A stretch of DNA of 16,339 bases from Eubacterium sp. (lineage in GTDB: Bacteria > Bacillota > Clostridia > Oscillospirales > Acutalibacteraceae). Each line of letters opens with the position of its first letter. Positions within the stretch are counted from its first letter, which is position 1. The notes under the pieces are model-generated. The model saw nothing but the letters and a program-made list of their open reading frames with translations, was not told the DNA's origin and made no database searches. Shown piece after piece: positions 1-7,263 of this stretch. The stretch lies in the NCBI GenBank assembly GCA_015655975.1, contig DVEP01000029.1, forward strand, positions 1 to 16,339. The letters are read 5' to 3'. The position numbers were made by a program, and so were the translations under genes.

Positions 1-100
1 AATGCGGTCGGCAAACTTTTCAGTGCCCCTTTAGGGGTTATGTCTGTAAAAAGCCCTTCTAGGGCTTAATCAAGCCTCCGGCTTAGCCGGAGGTCTTGAC
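1..100 (+). mobile_element. Possible right end of an IS200/IS605-type element (omega-RNA-like hairpin cluster)
   Basis: Three hairpins lie back to back. The first has stem CCCC/GGGG at 26-29 and 34-37. The second has stem AAGCCCT/AGGGCTT at 51-57 and 61-67. The third is longer, CCTCCGGC/GCCGGAGG at 75-82 and 86-93 with a TTA loop, extended by CAAG/CTTG around a one-base bulge. Frame 1 is open from the window edge to a TAA at 67-69, so a coding tail may run into the second hairpin. In tnpB-carrying IS200/IS605 elements the 3' end of tnpB overlaps a structured omega-RNA ending in a hairpin just inside the right end, and this arrangement fits that picture. The coding tail is too short to recognise as TnpB, so the assignment is inferred from structure only. 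The alternative is an intergenic palindrome cluster acting as terminators. Confidence 0.35.
48..67 (-). terminator. Rho-independent terminator of the ABC-F gene
   Basis: Read on the minus strand, a 7-bp stem (AAGCCCT/AGGGCTT, 3-base loop) runs straight into TTTTT. It lies about 50 bases past the stop codon of the leftward ABC-F gene. A stronger GC-rich hairpin at 71-98 sits between them but has no T-run on this strand. Confidence 0.6.
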
Positions 101-117
101 TTTTATATGATTTAATT

Positions 118-1725
118 TTAATACTTTTTGAGCTGTTCTTCGTCGAAATCGGCAAGGAATTCTTCGTATGTTCCTTTTTTGTCAAGTATTTTATCTCCGC
201 TGATTTCAATGATTCTGTTTGCGATTGTCTGCACAAACTGATGGTCGTGCGATGTGAAAATCACTGTTTCGGGGTAGCGGATAAGACCGTCGTTCAGTGC
301 GGTGATTGACTCAAGGTCAAGGTGGTTTGTAGGCTCGTCGAGAATGAGAACATTTGCGCCCGAAAGCATCATTTTACAAAGCATACAGCGAACACGCTCG
401 CCGCCCGAAAGAACATTTGCTTTTTTAAGCGCTTCTTCACCGCTGAAAAGCATTCTGCCGAGCCAACCGCGAATATCTGTTTCAAGAGTCTGCGTTGTAT
501 ATTGTCTGAGCCAGTCGATAAGAGTGAGGTCAACGCCGTCAAAATACTTTGAGTTGTCAGACGGGAAGTAACTTTGAGAAGTTGTTACGCCCCATTTGTA
601 ACTGCCTTCGTCAGGCTCCATTTCTCCTGTAATGATTTTGAAAAGTGTTGTCTTTGCAACAACATCGTTGCCGACAAAAGCAACTTTGTCGTGCGGATGA
701 ATGACAAAAGAAACATTGTCAAGCACTTTTCTGTCGCCGATGGTTTTTGTCAGGTTGTCAACTCGAAGCAGGTCGTTGCCGACTTCTCTGTCGGGCTGAA
801 AAGCAACAAACGGGAAACGACGGCTTGAAACGGGCATATCTATCATTTCAAGAGCGTCAAGCTGTTTTTTTCTGCTTGTAGCCTGTTTTGATTTGGAAGC
901 GTTTGCAGAGAAACGCTGAATAAATTCCTGAAGTTCTTTGATTTTCTGCTCGTTCTTTTTGTTTTGGTCACGAGCCTGTCTTTGACGCATTTGTGTGTAT
1001 TCATACCAGAAATCGTAGTTGCCGACATACATTTCAATTTTTCCGAAGTCAACATCGCAAATATGAGTGCAGACTTTGTTCAAAAAGTGTCTGTCGTGGG
1101 AAACAACTATAACAGTGTTTTCAAAGTTCATCAAAAAGTCTTCAAGCCAGCGAATTGCAGTCAAGTCGAGATGGTTTGTAGGCTCGTCGAGAAGCAAAAT
1201 GTCGGGGTTGCCGAAAAGCGCCTGCGCAAGAAGTACCTTGACTTTCATATCGCCCGAAAGTTCAGCCATTTTTACATAGTGAAACTCATCGGGAACGCCG
1301 AGTTTGTTGAGCATAAATTCAGCGTCGGACTCTGCGTTCCAACCGTCGAGGTCGGCAAATTCTGCCTCAAGTTCACCTGCTCGGATACCGTCTTCTTCGC
1401 TGAAGTCGGGTTTTGCGTAGAGCGCGTCTTTTTCTTCCATAATTTCTATAAGACGGGGGTTGCCCATCAATACAGTCCTCACTACTTCGTATTCGTCGTA
1501 GGCGAAGTGGTCCTGTTTCAAAACAGAAAGTCTTTCTCCGGGGGTAATGAAGACTTCGCCCTTTTGCGGTTCGAGTTCGCCGCTGAGCACTTTCAGAAAT
1601 GTTGATTTTCCTGCTCCGTTGGCACCTATAATGCCGTAGCAGTTTCCGGCAGAAAAAGTAACATTAACACGCTGGAACAAAGTTCTTCCGCCGAATTGTA
1701 CAGTTACATTGTTTGCTTGAATCAT
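118..1725 (-). CDS. ABC-F family ATPase, YbiT-like
   Basis: This 535-residue soluble protein has two ABC cassettes and no membrane segment, as in ABC-F translation factors that act at the ribosomal E site. Cassette 1 has a normal Walker A (GANGAGKST, 34-42), a variant signature (LSGDMK, 156-161), Walker B LLLDEPTNHLD from 177 and switch His210. A charged linker (about 240-300) contains the stretch RFSANASKSKQATSR, typical of the YbiT branch. Cassette 2 has a degenerate P-loop (GNDVVAKTT, 352-360, Ala before the Lys), an intact LSGGE signature (439-443), Walker B ILDEPTNHLD (461-470) and His493. As I recall, the degenerate second P-loop occurs in other Firmicute relatives, so I do not read it as decay. 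The ATG at 1725 is set by GGAGGT at 1731-1736. It is a single-gene unit with its own promoter. A housekeeping role is likelier than drug resistance, because the closest match is YbiT rather than Vga/Lsa/OptrA types, but this is inferred. Confidence 0.93.
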   Translation of the reverse strand: MIQANNVTVQFGGRTLFQRVNVTFSAGNCYGIIGANGAGKSTFLKVLSGELEPQKGEVFITPGERLSVLKQDHFAYDEYEVVRTVLMGNPRLIEIMEEKDALYAKPDFSEEDGIRAGELEAEFADLDGWNAESDAEFMLNKLGVPDEFHYVKMAELSGDMKVKVLLAQALFGNPDILLLDEPTNHLDLTAIRWLEDFLMNFENTVIVVSHDRHFLNKVCTHICDVDFGKIEMYVGNYDFWYEYTQMRQRQARDQNKKNEQKIKELQEFIQRFSANASKSKQATSRKKQLDALEMIDMPVSSRRFPFVAFQPDREVGNDLLRVDNLTKTIGDRKVLDNVSFVIHPHDKVAFVGNDVVAKTTLFKIITGEMEPDEGSYKWGVTTSQSYFPSDNSKYFDGVDLTLIDWLRQYTTQTLETDIRGWLGRMLFSGEEALKKANVLSGGERVRCMLCKMMLSGANVLILDEPTNHLDLESITALNDGLIRYPETVIFTSHDHQFVQTIANRIIEISGDKILDKKGTYEEFLADFDEEQLKKY

Positions 1726-1804
1726 TTTTTACCTCCGTATGATTTTGTGATTTTATTGTCATTTTATGATTTGATGCGATTCTGTGATTTAAAAAGTTTT
1801 ATAT

Positions 1805-1833
1805 ATTCTACTACAACAGCCACGCAATATCAA
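1805..1833 (-). promoter_or_regulatory. Sigma-A-type promoter for the ABC-F gene
   Basis: On the minus strand TTGATA (1828-1833) is separated by exactly 17 bases from TAGAAT (1805-1810). Initiation near 1798 would give a leader of about 70 bases that contains four AATCA motifs and ends in the strong GGAGGT site. Confidence 0.6.
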
Positions 1834-1926
1834 CCATATTTTGTCTGCGTGTACAAACATTACAAATAAAAGCGAATATTTATCAAAGAAATTTTAAATA
1901 TATTAAATTATATAAGTTTATATTTA

Positions 1927-1955
1927 TTGCTTTTTGCAATTCATAATGTTAAAAT
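1927..1955 (+). promoter_or_regulatory. Candidate promoter for the rpe-gpsA unit
   Basis: TTGCTT (1927-1932), a 17-base spacer and TAAAAT (1950-1955) lie just upstream of rpe, leaving a leader of only about 25 bases. The surrounding DNA is so AT-rich that other placements are possible. The 260-base gap between the ABC-F gene and rpe holds this and the divergent promoter, with no other gene or structured RNA seen. Confidence 0.4.
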
Positions 1956-1985
1956 ATTGATACATTGGAAACGGAGACCGATATT

Positions 1986-2624
1986 ATGGAAATTAAAATT
2001 TCACCGTCAATGCTTGCAAGTGATTTTGCAAACCTTGAGTCAGAGTTAAAAAAATGCGAAAGCGCCGACCTTATTCATCTTGATGTTATGGACGGCCATT
2101 TTGTGCCGAATATAACAATAGGCGCGCCTGTTGTTGCATCGCTTAAAAAAGTGTGCAATGTTCCTTTTGATGTTCATTTGATGATTTCAGACCCGTTCAG
2201 GTATATAGATGACTTCTGCGACGCTGGAGCAGACCTGATTTCTTTTCATATAGAGTGCGACAGCGATATTGCAGAAACAATAGCAAAAATAAAGCAAAAA
2301 GGTGTTAAAACCGCTCTTGCAATCAAACCGTCAACACCTGTTGAAACGGTTTTTCCGTATCTCAAAGATTTGGATATGGTGCTTGTAATGACTGTCGAGC
2401 CGGGATTCGGAGGGCAGAAGTTTATGCAAAATATGATGCCGAAAGTCAGGGCTTTGCGTGAAAAATGCCCTGATATTGATATTCAGGTTGACGGTGGCAT
2501 CAACTTTGAAACGGCTCCGATTGCCGCAGAGAACGGTGCAAATGTGCTTGTTGCAGGCTCAGCCGTATTCAAAAGTGAAAATCCGTCCGAAACAATTTGT
2601 AAGTTGAGAAGTTGTGCAAAGTGA
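1986..2624 (+). CDS. rpe: Ribulose-phosphate 3-epimerase
   Basis: This 212-residue TIM-barrel enzyme interconverts ribulose-5-phosphate and xylulose-5-phosphate in the cytoplasm (pentose phosphate pathway). Visible family marks are SPSMLASDF (6-14), HLDVMDGHFVPN with His31 and Asp33 as metal ligands, Asp33 also catalytic, DVHLMI with His64, KPSTPVE (114-120), the phosphate-binding EPGFGGQKF (138-146) and QVDGGI with the second catalytic acid Asp169, then VAGSAVF near the end. Length matches the family. The ATG at 1986 is preferred over an in-frame TTG at 1965 because CGGAGA (1972-1977) lies 8 bases before the ATG and would be inside the gene otherwise. It is the first gene of a rightward five-gene unit, and the next start codon overlaps its TGA. 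The rsgA and thiN neighbours often found with rpe in Firmicutes are absent here. Confidence 0.96.
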   Translation: MEIKISPSMLASDFANLESELKKCESADLIHLDVMDGHFVPNITIGAPVVASLKKVCNVPFDVHLMISDPFRYIDDFCDAGADLISFHIECDSDIAETIAKIKQKGVKTALAIKPSTPVETVFPYLKDLDMVLVMTVEPGFGGQKFMQNMMPKVRALREKCPDIDIQVDGGINFETAPIAAENGANVLVAGSAVFKSENPSETICKLRSCAK

Positions 2625-3679
2625 AAACAAAAAAAGTAAAGAAAAGAAAGAACAAAACCCGCAGAAATTACTACGGCAATGCAAGTTACGGCGGTAAATG
2701 GACCGAAGAACCGCAGGGACGACCGATCGACTTTGCAGACAAGTACATTTACGACGGGTACTATTCCGATAATTTCGATTACAAACGACCGAAAGTAAAA
2801 AAGAAAAAAGCGTCGCCTGAAAAGAAAAGAACGGTTTTGCAAAATATAATTATAGTCGTATGCGCTGTCGCAATCATTTGCGTTGGCTATACTGCTATGG
2901 ATTTTTATATGCTTCGTGTTTCGCCGTCAAAAAGCGAAAGTTCTGCAACAGACAACTCGTCGCAAACGCCGAATTTGAACAATATAGATATGTCGTTTAA
3001 CGCCTGTTTTGTTCAAACACAAACGCTTGACAATGCGTCAAAACTTGAGTCGCTCATAAAATATTGTACGGACGGCAACTATTCCTCCGCTGTTTTTGAT
3101 GTGAAAAGAGCGGACGGTACAATTGCCTACAACAGCGAACTTGCAGTTGTCAAGAGTGAAAACGCCGTTTCTTTGCCTGCGGCAGAGTTTTCAAAGTCGG
3201 CAATGGCTCTCTATGCAAACGACATCACTCCTATCGCAAGAGTGTATTGCTATGAGGACGGAATAATGCCGAAAATCAATACTTCTTCAGCAATTTTAAA
3301 CGATTTTGACGCGTCTGTTTATATTGACAAAAACGGCAAGACCTACTTAAACCCCGACAGCGTTGAGGCGTATAACTATATCAAGAGTATAGTAGAGGAA
3401 GTCAGAGCGAACGGTGTGAAGATTTTTGTATTGGACGGTTTCGATTTTCCTGCAGGGATGGTTGACTCGGGCAGAGATTATTATACCGAACTTGTAAATA
3501 AACTCGTTGCCGATTTGGGTACGGATATTAAATTTTACCGTGCCGTAAATGTCAGCGACATTTCATACATTTCCGAAAATGCGAAAAAGGACGAATTTTA
3601 TTTTGTAAATACGGACGATGCGAAAATTGTCAAAGAATTGGAGAAAATTCCTAATATCAGTTATACTGTTGTGAGTTAG
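2621..3679 (+). CDS. Membrane-anchored putative glycosidase-like protein (DUF4015/GHL10-like)
   Basis: A 352-residue protein with three parts. Residues 1-73 are very Lys/Arg-rich with a Tyr/Gly-rich middle and should stay in the cytoplasm. Residues 74-94 form one hydrophobic helix, so this is a type II (N-in) membrane protein. A low-complexity Ser/Asn stretch (about 101-120) leads to an extracellular domain (122-352). That domain reads like the putative glycosyl hydrolase family PF13200: SSAVFDVKRADGTIAYNS (155-172), ITPIARVYCYED (202-213), YIDKNGKTYLNPDS (234-247) and a barrel strand ending in FVLDGFDFP (269-277), where family members have a motif like FDYVRFP. The acidic residues there are kept, but the motif is diverged, so catalysis is uncertain. 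The GTG at 2621 overlaps the rpe stop (GTGA); TTG at 2612 is the alternative, giving 355 residues. A cell-envelope role is likely but the substrate is unknown. Confidence 0.75.
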   Translation: MKTKKVKKRKNKTRRNYYGNASYGGKWTEEPQGRPIDFADKYIYDGYYSDNFDYKRPKVKKKKASPEKKRTVLQNIIIVVCAVAIICVGYTAMDFYMLRVSPSKSESSATDNSSQTPNLNNIDMSFNACFVQTQTLDNASKLESLIKYCTDGNYSSAVFDVKRADGTIAYNSELAVVKSENAVSLPAAEFSKSAMALYANDITPIARVYCYEDGIMPKINTSSAILNDFDASVYIDKNGKTYLNPDSVEAYNYIKSIVEEVRANGVKIFVLDGFDFPAGMVDSGRDYYTELVNKLVADLGTDIKFYRAVNVSDISYISENAKKDEFYFVNTDDAKIVKELEKIPNISYTVVS

Positions 3680-3739
3680 TTTTTTACTTTTAAAAGTAAG
3701 TTTTAGTTTAAACGATTGAGATGTTCAAGGGGGTGCAAA

Positions 3740-4609
3740 GTGAAAAGAGTAATCAAGCGTGTTTTGTGTTTTTTTGTTTTAATTGTTTACAGTTTTTCAT
3801 TTTGCATTTCTGCGTTTGCCGAAGATATAGTTCGTTCGGAGGAGCCGACAAGCAACGAGTGTAAACTCTCTGCCGTGTCGTTCACAAACGGCAGTATAAA
3901 CGAGCCGTTTTCAAAGGACAGGTTTGAATATACTTTTACCCTTGAAAATGAAAGCGTCAAACCTAAACTGGAAAGTTACGAAATCACTTCGGGCAATCTG
4001 TTTGTGAACTATGAAACAGACGAAACGGGTGTTGACAGAGGTATTGTTGCAGTAGTAACGGACGGTACGACGGAAAGTCGGTACAGGTTTACATATTCTA
4101 ATTTAACCGACATTGAAACAAACTCAGACAACTCGCTTGAAAGCATAGAGTTCAACTGTGCATATCTCGAGGATGATATACGAAAGGATTTAAAACAGTA
4201 CAAGCTGTATATTCCGAAAGACTTAACCGTTTTAAACATTTACCCGACGGCACACGACGGCAACGCAGTTTGTTCGGGACCGTTTGAGTTTGTGCTTGAC
4301 GAAAAGCAGCAGCAACCTGTTATAATAAGCGTTATAGCGTCAGACAAAACGGTGAAAGAGTACAAGTTTAAAATACACCGTGTTGATTTAACACAAAAAG
4401 AGTTTCAAAAATGTTTACTTGACGGCGATTTTGAAAAGATAGTAAAAAGCAAACCGTTTTTAACAGGTCCGCCTTTGTATATTGCGATAATATCAACTGT
4501 CTGCGGACTTATAGTTGTATTTGCCTGCCTTTTTTTGGCAAAAAAATATTTGATGAATACAGACAAACCCGACAATGCGTCGTTTTTTAACGGAGAAAAT
4601 ACAATGTAA
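3740..4609 (+). CDS. Secreted-then-anchored protein with two cadherin-like beta-sandwich domains
   Basis: This 289-residue protein has a clear signal peptide (basic MKRVIKRV, hydrophobic core, likely cleavage after SAFA at 27), an extracellular region (28-243), a C-terminal membrane helix (about 244-268) and a short cytoplasmic tail, giving a type I topology. The extracellular part seems to hold two repeats of the bacterial cadherin-like beta-sandwich fold (PF12733 type). The first starts at LSAVSFTNGSINEPFSKD (43-60) and YTFTL. The second runs from LESIEFN (133-139) through YKLYIPKD to SVIASDKTVKEYKFKIHR (197-214), the typical closing strand. Such domains usually mediate binding in surface proteins, and no catalytic motif is visible. 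The GTG at 3740 is chosen because AAGGGGG (3727-3733) sits 6 bases upstream and the signal peptide then starts cleanly; a TTG at 3716 would add 8 residues. The function is not known. Confidence 0.75.
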   Translation: MKRVIKRVLCFFVLIVYSFSFCISAFAEDIVRSEEPTSNECKLSAVSFTNGSINEPFSKDRFEYTFTLENESVKPKLESYEITSGNLFVNYETDETGVDRGIVAVVTDGTTESRYRFTYSNLTDIETNSDNSLESIEFNCAYLEDDIRKDLKQYKLYIPKDLTVLNIYPTAHDGNAVCSGPFEFVLDEKQQQPVIISVIASDKTVKEYKFKIHRVDLTQKEFQKCLLDGDFEKIVKSKPFLTGPPLYIAIISTVCGLIVVFACLFLAKKYLMNTDKPDNASFFNGENTM

Positions 4610-4645
4610 TAATATAATTCATTATCATTGAAAGGGGGCGGCTTT

Positions 4646-6031
4646 ATGGATTTTAACCAAGATGAATTTTTGGCAGATGAAATTGTGTCGCTTTACTCGA
4701 ATAAGAAGTATTCGGAGATTAAAGAAAAATTAAATCAGCTTAATCCTGCCGATATAGCATATACGCTTGAACAACTCGACAACGCTACAAGAGGAATTAT
4801 TTTTCGATTGCTCGGAAAAGAAAATGCCGCAGAGGCTTTTGTAGAGTTTGACAACGATACTCAGGAAAGTCTCATTCACACTTTGTCAGACTCTGAGTTA
4901 CAGGAAGTGCTTGACGAGTTGTACCTTGACGATACGGTAGATATTATTGAAGAAATGCCTGCCAATGTCGTAAAAAGAATTTTGTCAAATACAGACAAGG
5001 AAACAAGGCGCGTCATAAACAGTTTGCTCAGGTATCCCGAGGACAGTGCGGGCAGTATTATGACAACAGAGTTTGTTGACCTGAAAAGAGACATGACGGT
5101 AGAAGACGCGATTAAAAGAATCAAGCGTACCGCTGTTGACAAAGAAACGGTTTACACTTGCTATGTTACGGACAAGTTCAGAAAAATTTTGGGCGTAACG
5201 ACGGTTAAAGAACTTCTTATTCACGACGACGATGATATGATAGAAGATTTTATGGAAAAAAATGTGATTTTGTTCCATACTTTAGACGACAGGGAAATGG
5301 TTGCAAACCAGTTTGACAAGTACAATTTCCTCGCTATGCCTGTTTGCGATATGGAAGAAAGACTTGTCGGCATCATCACAGTCGATGACGCTATGGATGT
5401 ACTTCGAGAAGAAAGTACAGAGGATATTCAGCGTATGGCCGCTATTGTTCCGAATGACAAGCCGTACTTGAAAACAGGCGCATTTGAAACATTTAAAAAG
5501 CGTATGCCGTGGTTGCTCATTCTTATGATTTCAGCGACTTTTACGCAATTAATCATCACTTCTTTTGAAGATAAACTCAAAGCCGTTGTTGTTTTGACTT
5601 CGTTCATTCCGATGCTTACGGGTACGGGCGGTAACTCAAGTTCGCAGGCGGCAAGTACAATCATTCGCTCGCTGTCGTTGGGCGAAGTTCGGTTTAAAGA
5701 TGTTTTTAAAATAGTAAAAAAAGAGTTGATGGTAGGTTTATTTTGCGGCTGTAGTCTTGCTGCCGTAAACTTTGTGAAAATGCTGCTCATTGACAGGCTT
5801 GCTTTTCAAAACGAGGCAGTAACAATCACTGTTTCGCTTGCCGTTTCACTAACGCTTATAGTAGAGGTTATGATAGCGAAAATAATAGGTTCCGTCTTGC
5901 CGATACTTGTTAAAAAAATAGGGTTTGACCCCGCTGTTGTAGCAAACCCTTTCATCACAACTATTTTGGACGCAATTTCACTCTTGATATTCTTCCAAAT
6001 TTCAACAGCAGTTATTCCACAACTTAGGTAG
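4646..6031 (+). CDS. mgtE: Magnesium channel/transporter MgtE
   Basis: This 461-residue protein has full MgtE architecture: a helical acidic N domain (about 1-130, with many Asp/Glu as expected for Mg2+ sensing), two CBS domains (about 135-255, including MTTEFVDLKRDMTVEDAI and AMPVCDMEERLVGIITVDDAMD), the connecting helix and a membrane domain with five helices (about 285-461). The pore region carries MLTGTGGNSSSQAASTIIR, matching the family GGN-x-x-x-Q signature, and the last helix has FITTILDAISLLIFF with the conserved acidic residue. The protein admits Mg2+ and closes when cytoplasmic Mg2+ is high. The ATG at 4646 follows AAAGGGGGCGG (4631-4641); an in-frame TTG at 4628 would start before that site. 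Only 36 bases separate it from the previous gene, too little for an M-box riboswitch, so the gene appears co-transcribed with its neighbours. Confidence 0.95.
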   Translation: MDFNQDEFLADEIVSLYSNKKYSEIKEKLNQLNPADIAYTLEQLDNATRGIIFRLLGKENAAEAFVEFDNDTQESLIHTLSDSELQEVLDELYLDDTVDIIEEMPANVVKRILSNTDKETRRVINSLLRYPEDSAGSIMTTEFVDLKRDMTVEDAIKRIKRTAVDKETVYTCYVTDKFRKILGVTTVKELLIHDDDDMIEDFMEKNVILFHTLDDREMVANQFDKYNFLAMPVCDMEERLVGIITVDDAMDVLREESTEDIQRMAAIVPNDKPYLKTGAFETFKKRMPWLLILMISATFTQLIITSFEDKLKAVVVLTSFIPMLTGTGGNSSSQAASTIIRSLSLGEVRFKDVFKIVKKELMVGLFCGCSLAAVNFVKMLLIDRLAFQNEAVTITVSLAVSLTLIVEVMIAKIIGSVLPILVKKIGFDPAVVANPFITTILDAISLLIFFQISTAVIPQLR

Positions 6032-6037
6032 GGCAAA

Positions 6038-7000
6038 ATGAAAATTTCAGTAATCGGATGCGGACGATGGGGTTCGTTCATAACTTGGTATCTTGACCAT
6101 ATCGGTCACGATGTTACTCTCTACGGCAGAGGAAATTCAAAAAATATGACAAGATTTCTTGCGGAAAGAAAAAATGATTTAATCGAACTCGGCGAGTCGG
6201 TAAAACTCTCGACAAAACTTTCCTGTCTTTGCGACAAAGATATTGTCGTCATTTCCATAAGTTCACAGCAACTCAGGGGACTGATGCAGGACTTGAAAGC
6301 GCTTGATTTGAAAAACAAAGTTTTTGTGCTTTGTATGAAAGGGATTGACACGACAACGCTTGAGCGTTTGTCCGAAATTGTGCAGAAAAATACGGACTCG
6401 TCAAATAAAGTTGCCGTTTGGCTCGGTCCCGGTCATGTTCAGGAATTTTACGGCGGTGTGCCAAACTGTATGGTTATAGACAGTGAAGACGAAGATGTGA
6501 AAAAAATGCTTGTAAACGAGTTTTCAAGCGACCTCATCCGTTTTTACTACGGCACAGATTTGCTCGGCAATGAAATCGGCGCGGCGGCAAAAAATGTTGT
6601 CGGTATTGCGGCAGGAATGCTTGACGGCGCAAAACTTTCCTCACTAAAAGGCGCTTTAATGTCGAGAGGTACAAGAGAGATAGCAAGGCTCATTAAAACA
6701 ATGGGCGGAAACGAACTTTCAGCGTACGGTCTTTGTCACTTGGGCGACTACGAGGCAACTGTTTTTTCAAAGTTCAGCCACAACAGACAGTTCGGCGAAA
6801 TGTTTATTAACGGAGAAAATTTCGACAAACTCGCAGAGGGATACTATACTGTTAAGGCGCTTGTAAATCTCGGCGAAAAGTACGGCGTAGATTTGCCGAT
6901 TTGCAACGCAGTGTACAAAATGCTCTATGAAAACGGCGACAAGATGGAAACGCTCAATTCACTGTTTTCAAGAAGTCTTAAAGACGAATTTTATTTTTGA
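6038..7000 (+). CDS. gpsA: NAD(P)H-dependent glycerol-3-phosphate dehydrogenase, divergent
   Basis: This 320-residue cytoplasmic enzyme would reduce dihydroxyacetone phosphate to sn-glycerol-3-phosphate for phospholipid synthesis. It has a Rossmann N-terminus (GCGRWG, 7-12), a Lys at CMKG (101), the active-site Lys in NEIGAAAKNVVGIAAGMLDG (178-197, Lys185) and the C-terminal HLGD (235-238), SHNRQFG (247-253) and EGYYTVKAL (268-276) blocks. Several positions that are nearly invariant in GpsA differ: the usual LSGPSFA region reads WLGPGHVQEFYGG (128-140), and the LGDLxLTCTS-SRNR block reads LGDYEATVFS-SHNR. It is therefore a distinct branch, though the catalytic residues are present. It follows mgtE by 6 bases and has only a weak ribosome site (AGGTAGGG), suggesting translational coupling. 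It is the last gene of the unit, before the terminator at 7065. Confidence 0.85.
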   Translation: MKISVIGCGRWGSFITWYLDHIGHDVTLYGRGNSKNMTRFLAERKNDLIELGESVKLSTKLSCLCDKDIVVISISSQQLRGLMQDLKALDLKNKVFVLCMKGIDTTTLERLSEIVQKNTDSSNKVAVWLGPGHVQEFYGGVPNCMVIDSEDEDVKKMLVNEFSSDLIRFYYGTDLLGNEIGAAAKNVVGIAAGMLDGAKLSSLKGALMSRGTREIARLIKTMGGNELSAYGLCHLGDYEATVFSKFSHNRQFGEMFINGENFDKLAEGYYTVKALVNLGEKYGVDLPICNAVYKMLYENGDKMETLNSLFSRSLKDEFYF

Positions 7001-7064
7001 TTGTTTAAAACTGAATATAATCGCATATTATAATGAGTAAAGTTCAAATTAAATATATAAATCA

Positions 7065-7124
7065 CGACAAAACGGTCTATTTGTAAAAAATGTATGAAAA
7101 TAGACCGCTTTGTCGATTTTTATT
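7065..7124 (+). terminator. Terminator after gpsA
   Basis: An 18-bp stem with one A-C mismatch (arms 7065-7082 and 7098-7115, starting CGACAAAACGG and ending CCGCTTTGTCG) encloses a 15-base loop and is followed by ATTTTTATTATT. It closes the rpe-gpsA unit. Confidence 0.85.
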
Positions 7125-7125
7125 A

Positions 7126-7154
7126 TTGACATAGTACATAAAAAAATGTATTAT
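7126..7154 (+). promoter_or_regulatory. Promoter of the galactoside unit
   Basis: A perfect TTGACA (7126-7131), a 17-base spacer and TATTAT (7149-7154) begin immediately after the preceding terminator. Transcription from about 7161 would give a leader of roughly 100 bases holding the shared element at 7182-7226. Confidence 0.75.
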
Positions 7155-7181
7155 ATATAACCGTGTTATAACTTTTTAAAT

Positions 7182-7226
7182 AACTGCTGTCGTTTTTTGC
7201 AGTTTTGCAAATCAAGAGGGTGCGAC
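7182..7226 (+). promoter_or_regulatory. Leader element, copy 1 (unknown function)
   Basis: Between promoter and symporter gene lies GTCG (7189-7192), GCAGTTTTGCAAAT (7199-7212) and TGCGAC (7221-7226). The same blocks in the same order precede the GH2 gene at 8882-8911. AACTGC (7182-7187) can pair with GCAGTT (7199-7204) in a hairpin with an 11-base loop. TTTGCAAA is itself palindromic. It could be a DNA operator downstream of the start site or an RNA element. Confidence 0.4.
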
Positions 7227-7263
7227 GCTTTTGTTTAAAAAATTTATTTTTCAGGAGAGTATT

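Noticed and set aside
964..1605. 213-residue open frame on the plus strand opposite the ABC-F gene
   Set aside because: It lies wholly antisense to a strongly supported gene, has no ribosome site and reads as Phe/Val/His-rich low-sense protein, the usual shadow of a biased coding frame.
1664..1762. Short upstream ORF on the minus strand overlapping the ABC-F start, as in attenuated resistance genes
   Set aside because: Its ATG (1760-1762) has no ribosome site, it runs out of frame through the start region of the real gene, and the leader has no alternative hairpins.
3684..3699. Perfect AT-rich palindrome TTACTTTTAAAAGTAA between two genes
   Set aside because: It has almost no GC pairs and no T-run after it. 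It is unlikely to stop transcription, and palindromes of this kind are expected by chance in such AT-rich gaps.
4610..4645. Possible Mg2+ riboswitch (M-box) before mgtE
   Set aside because: Only 36 bases separate mgtE from the previous gene, far too short for an M-box aptamer of about 150 bases or more.
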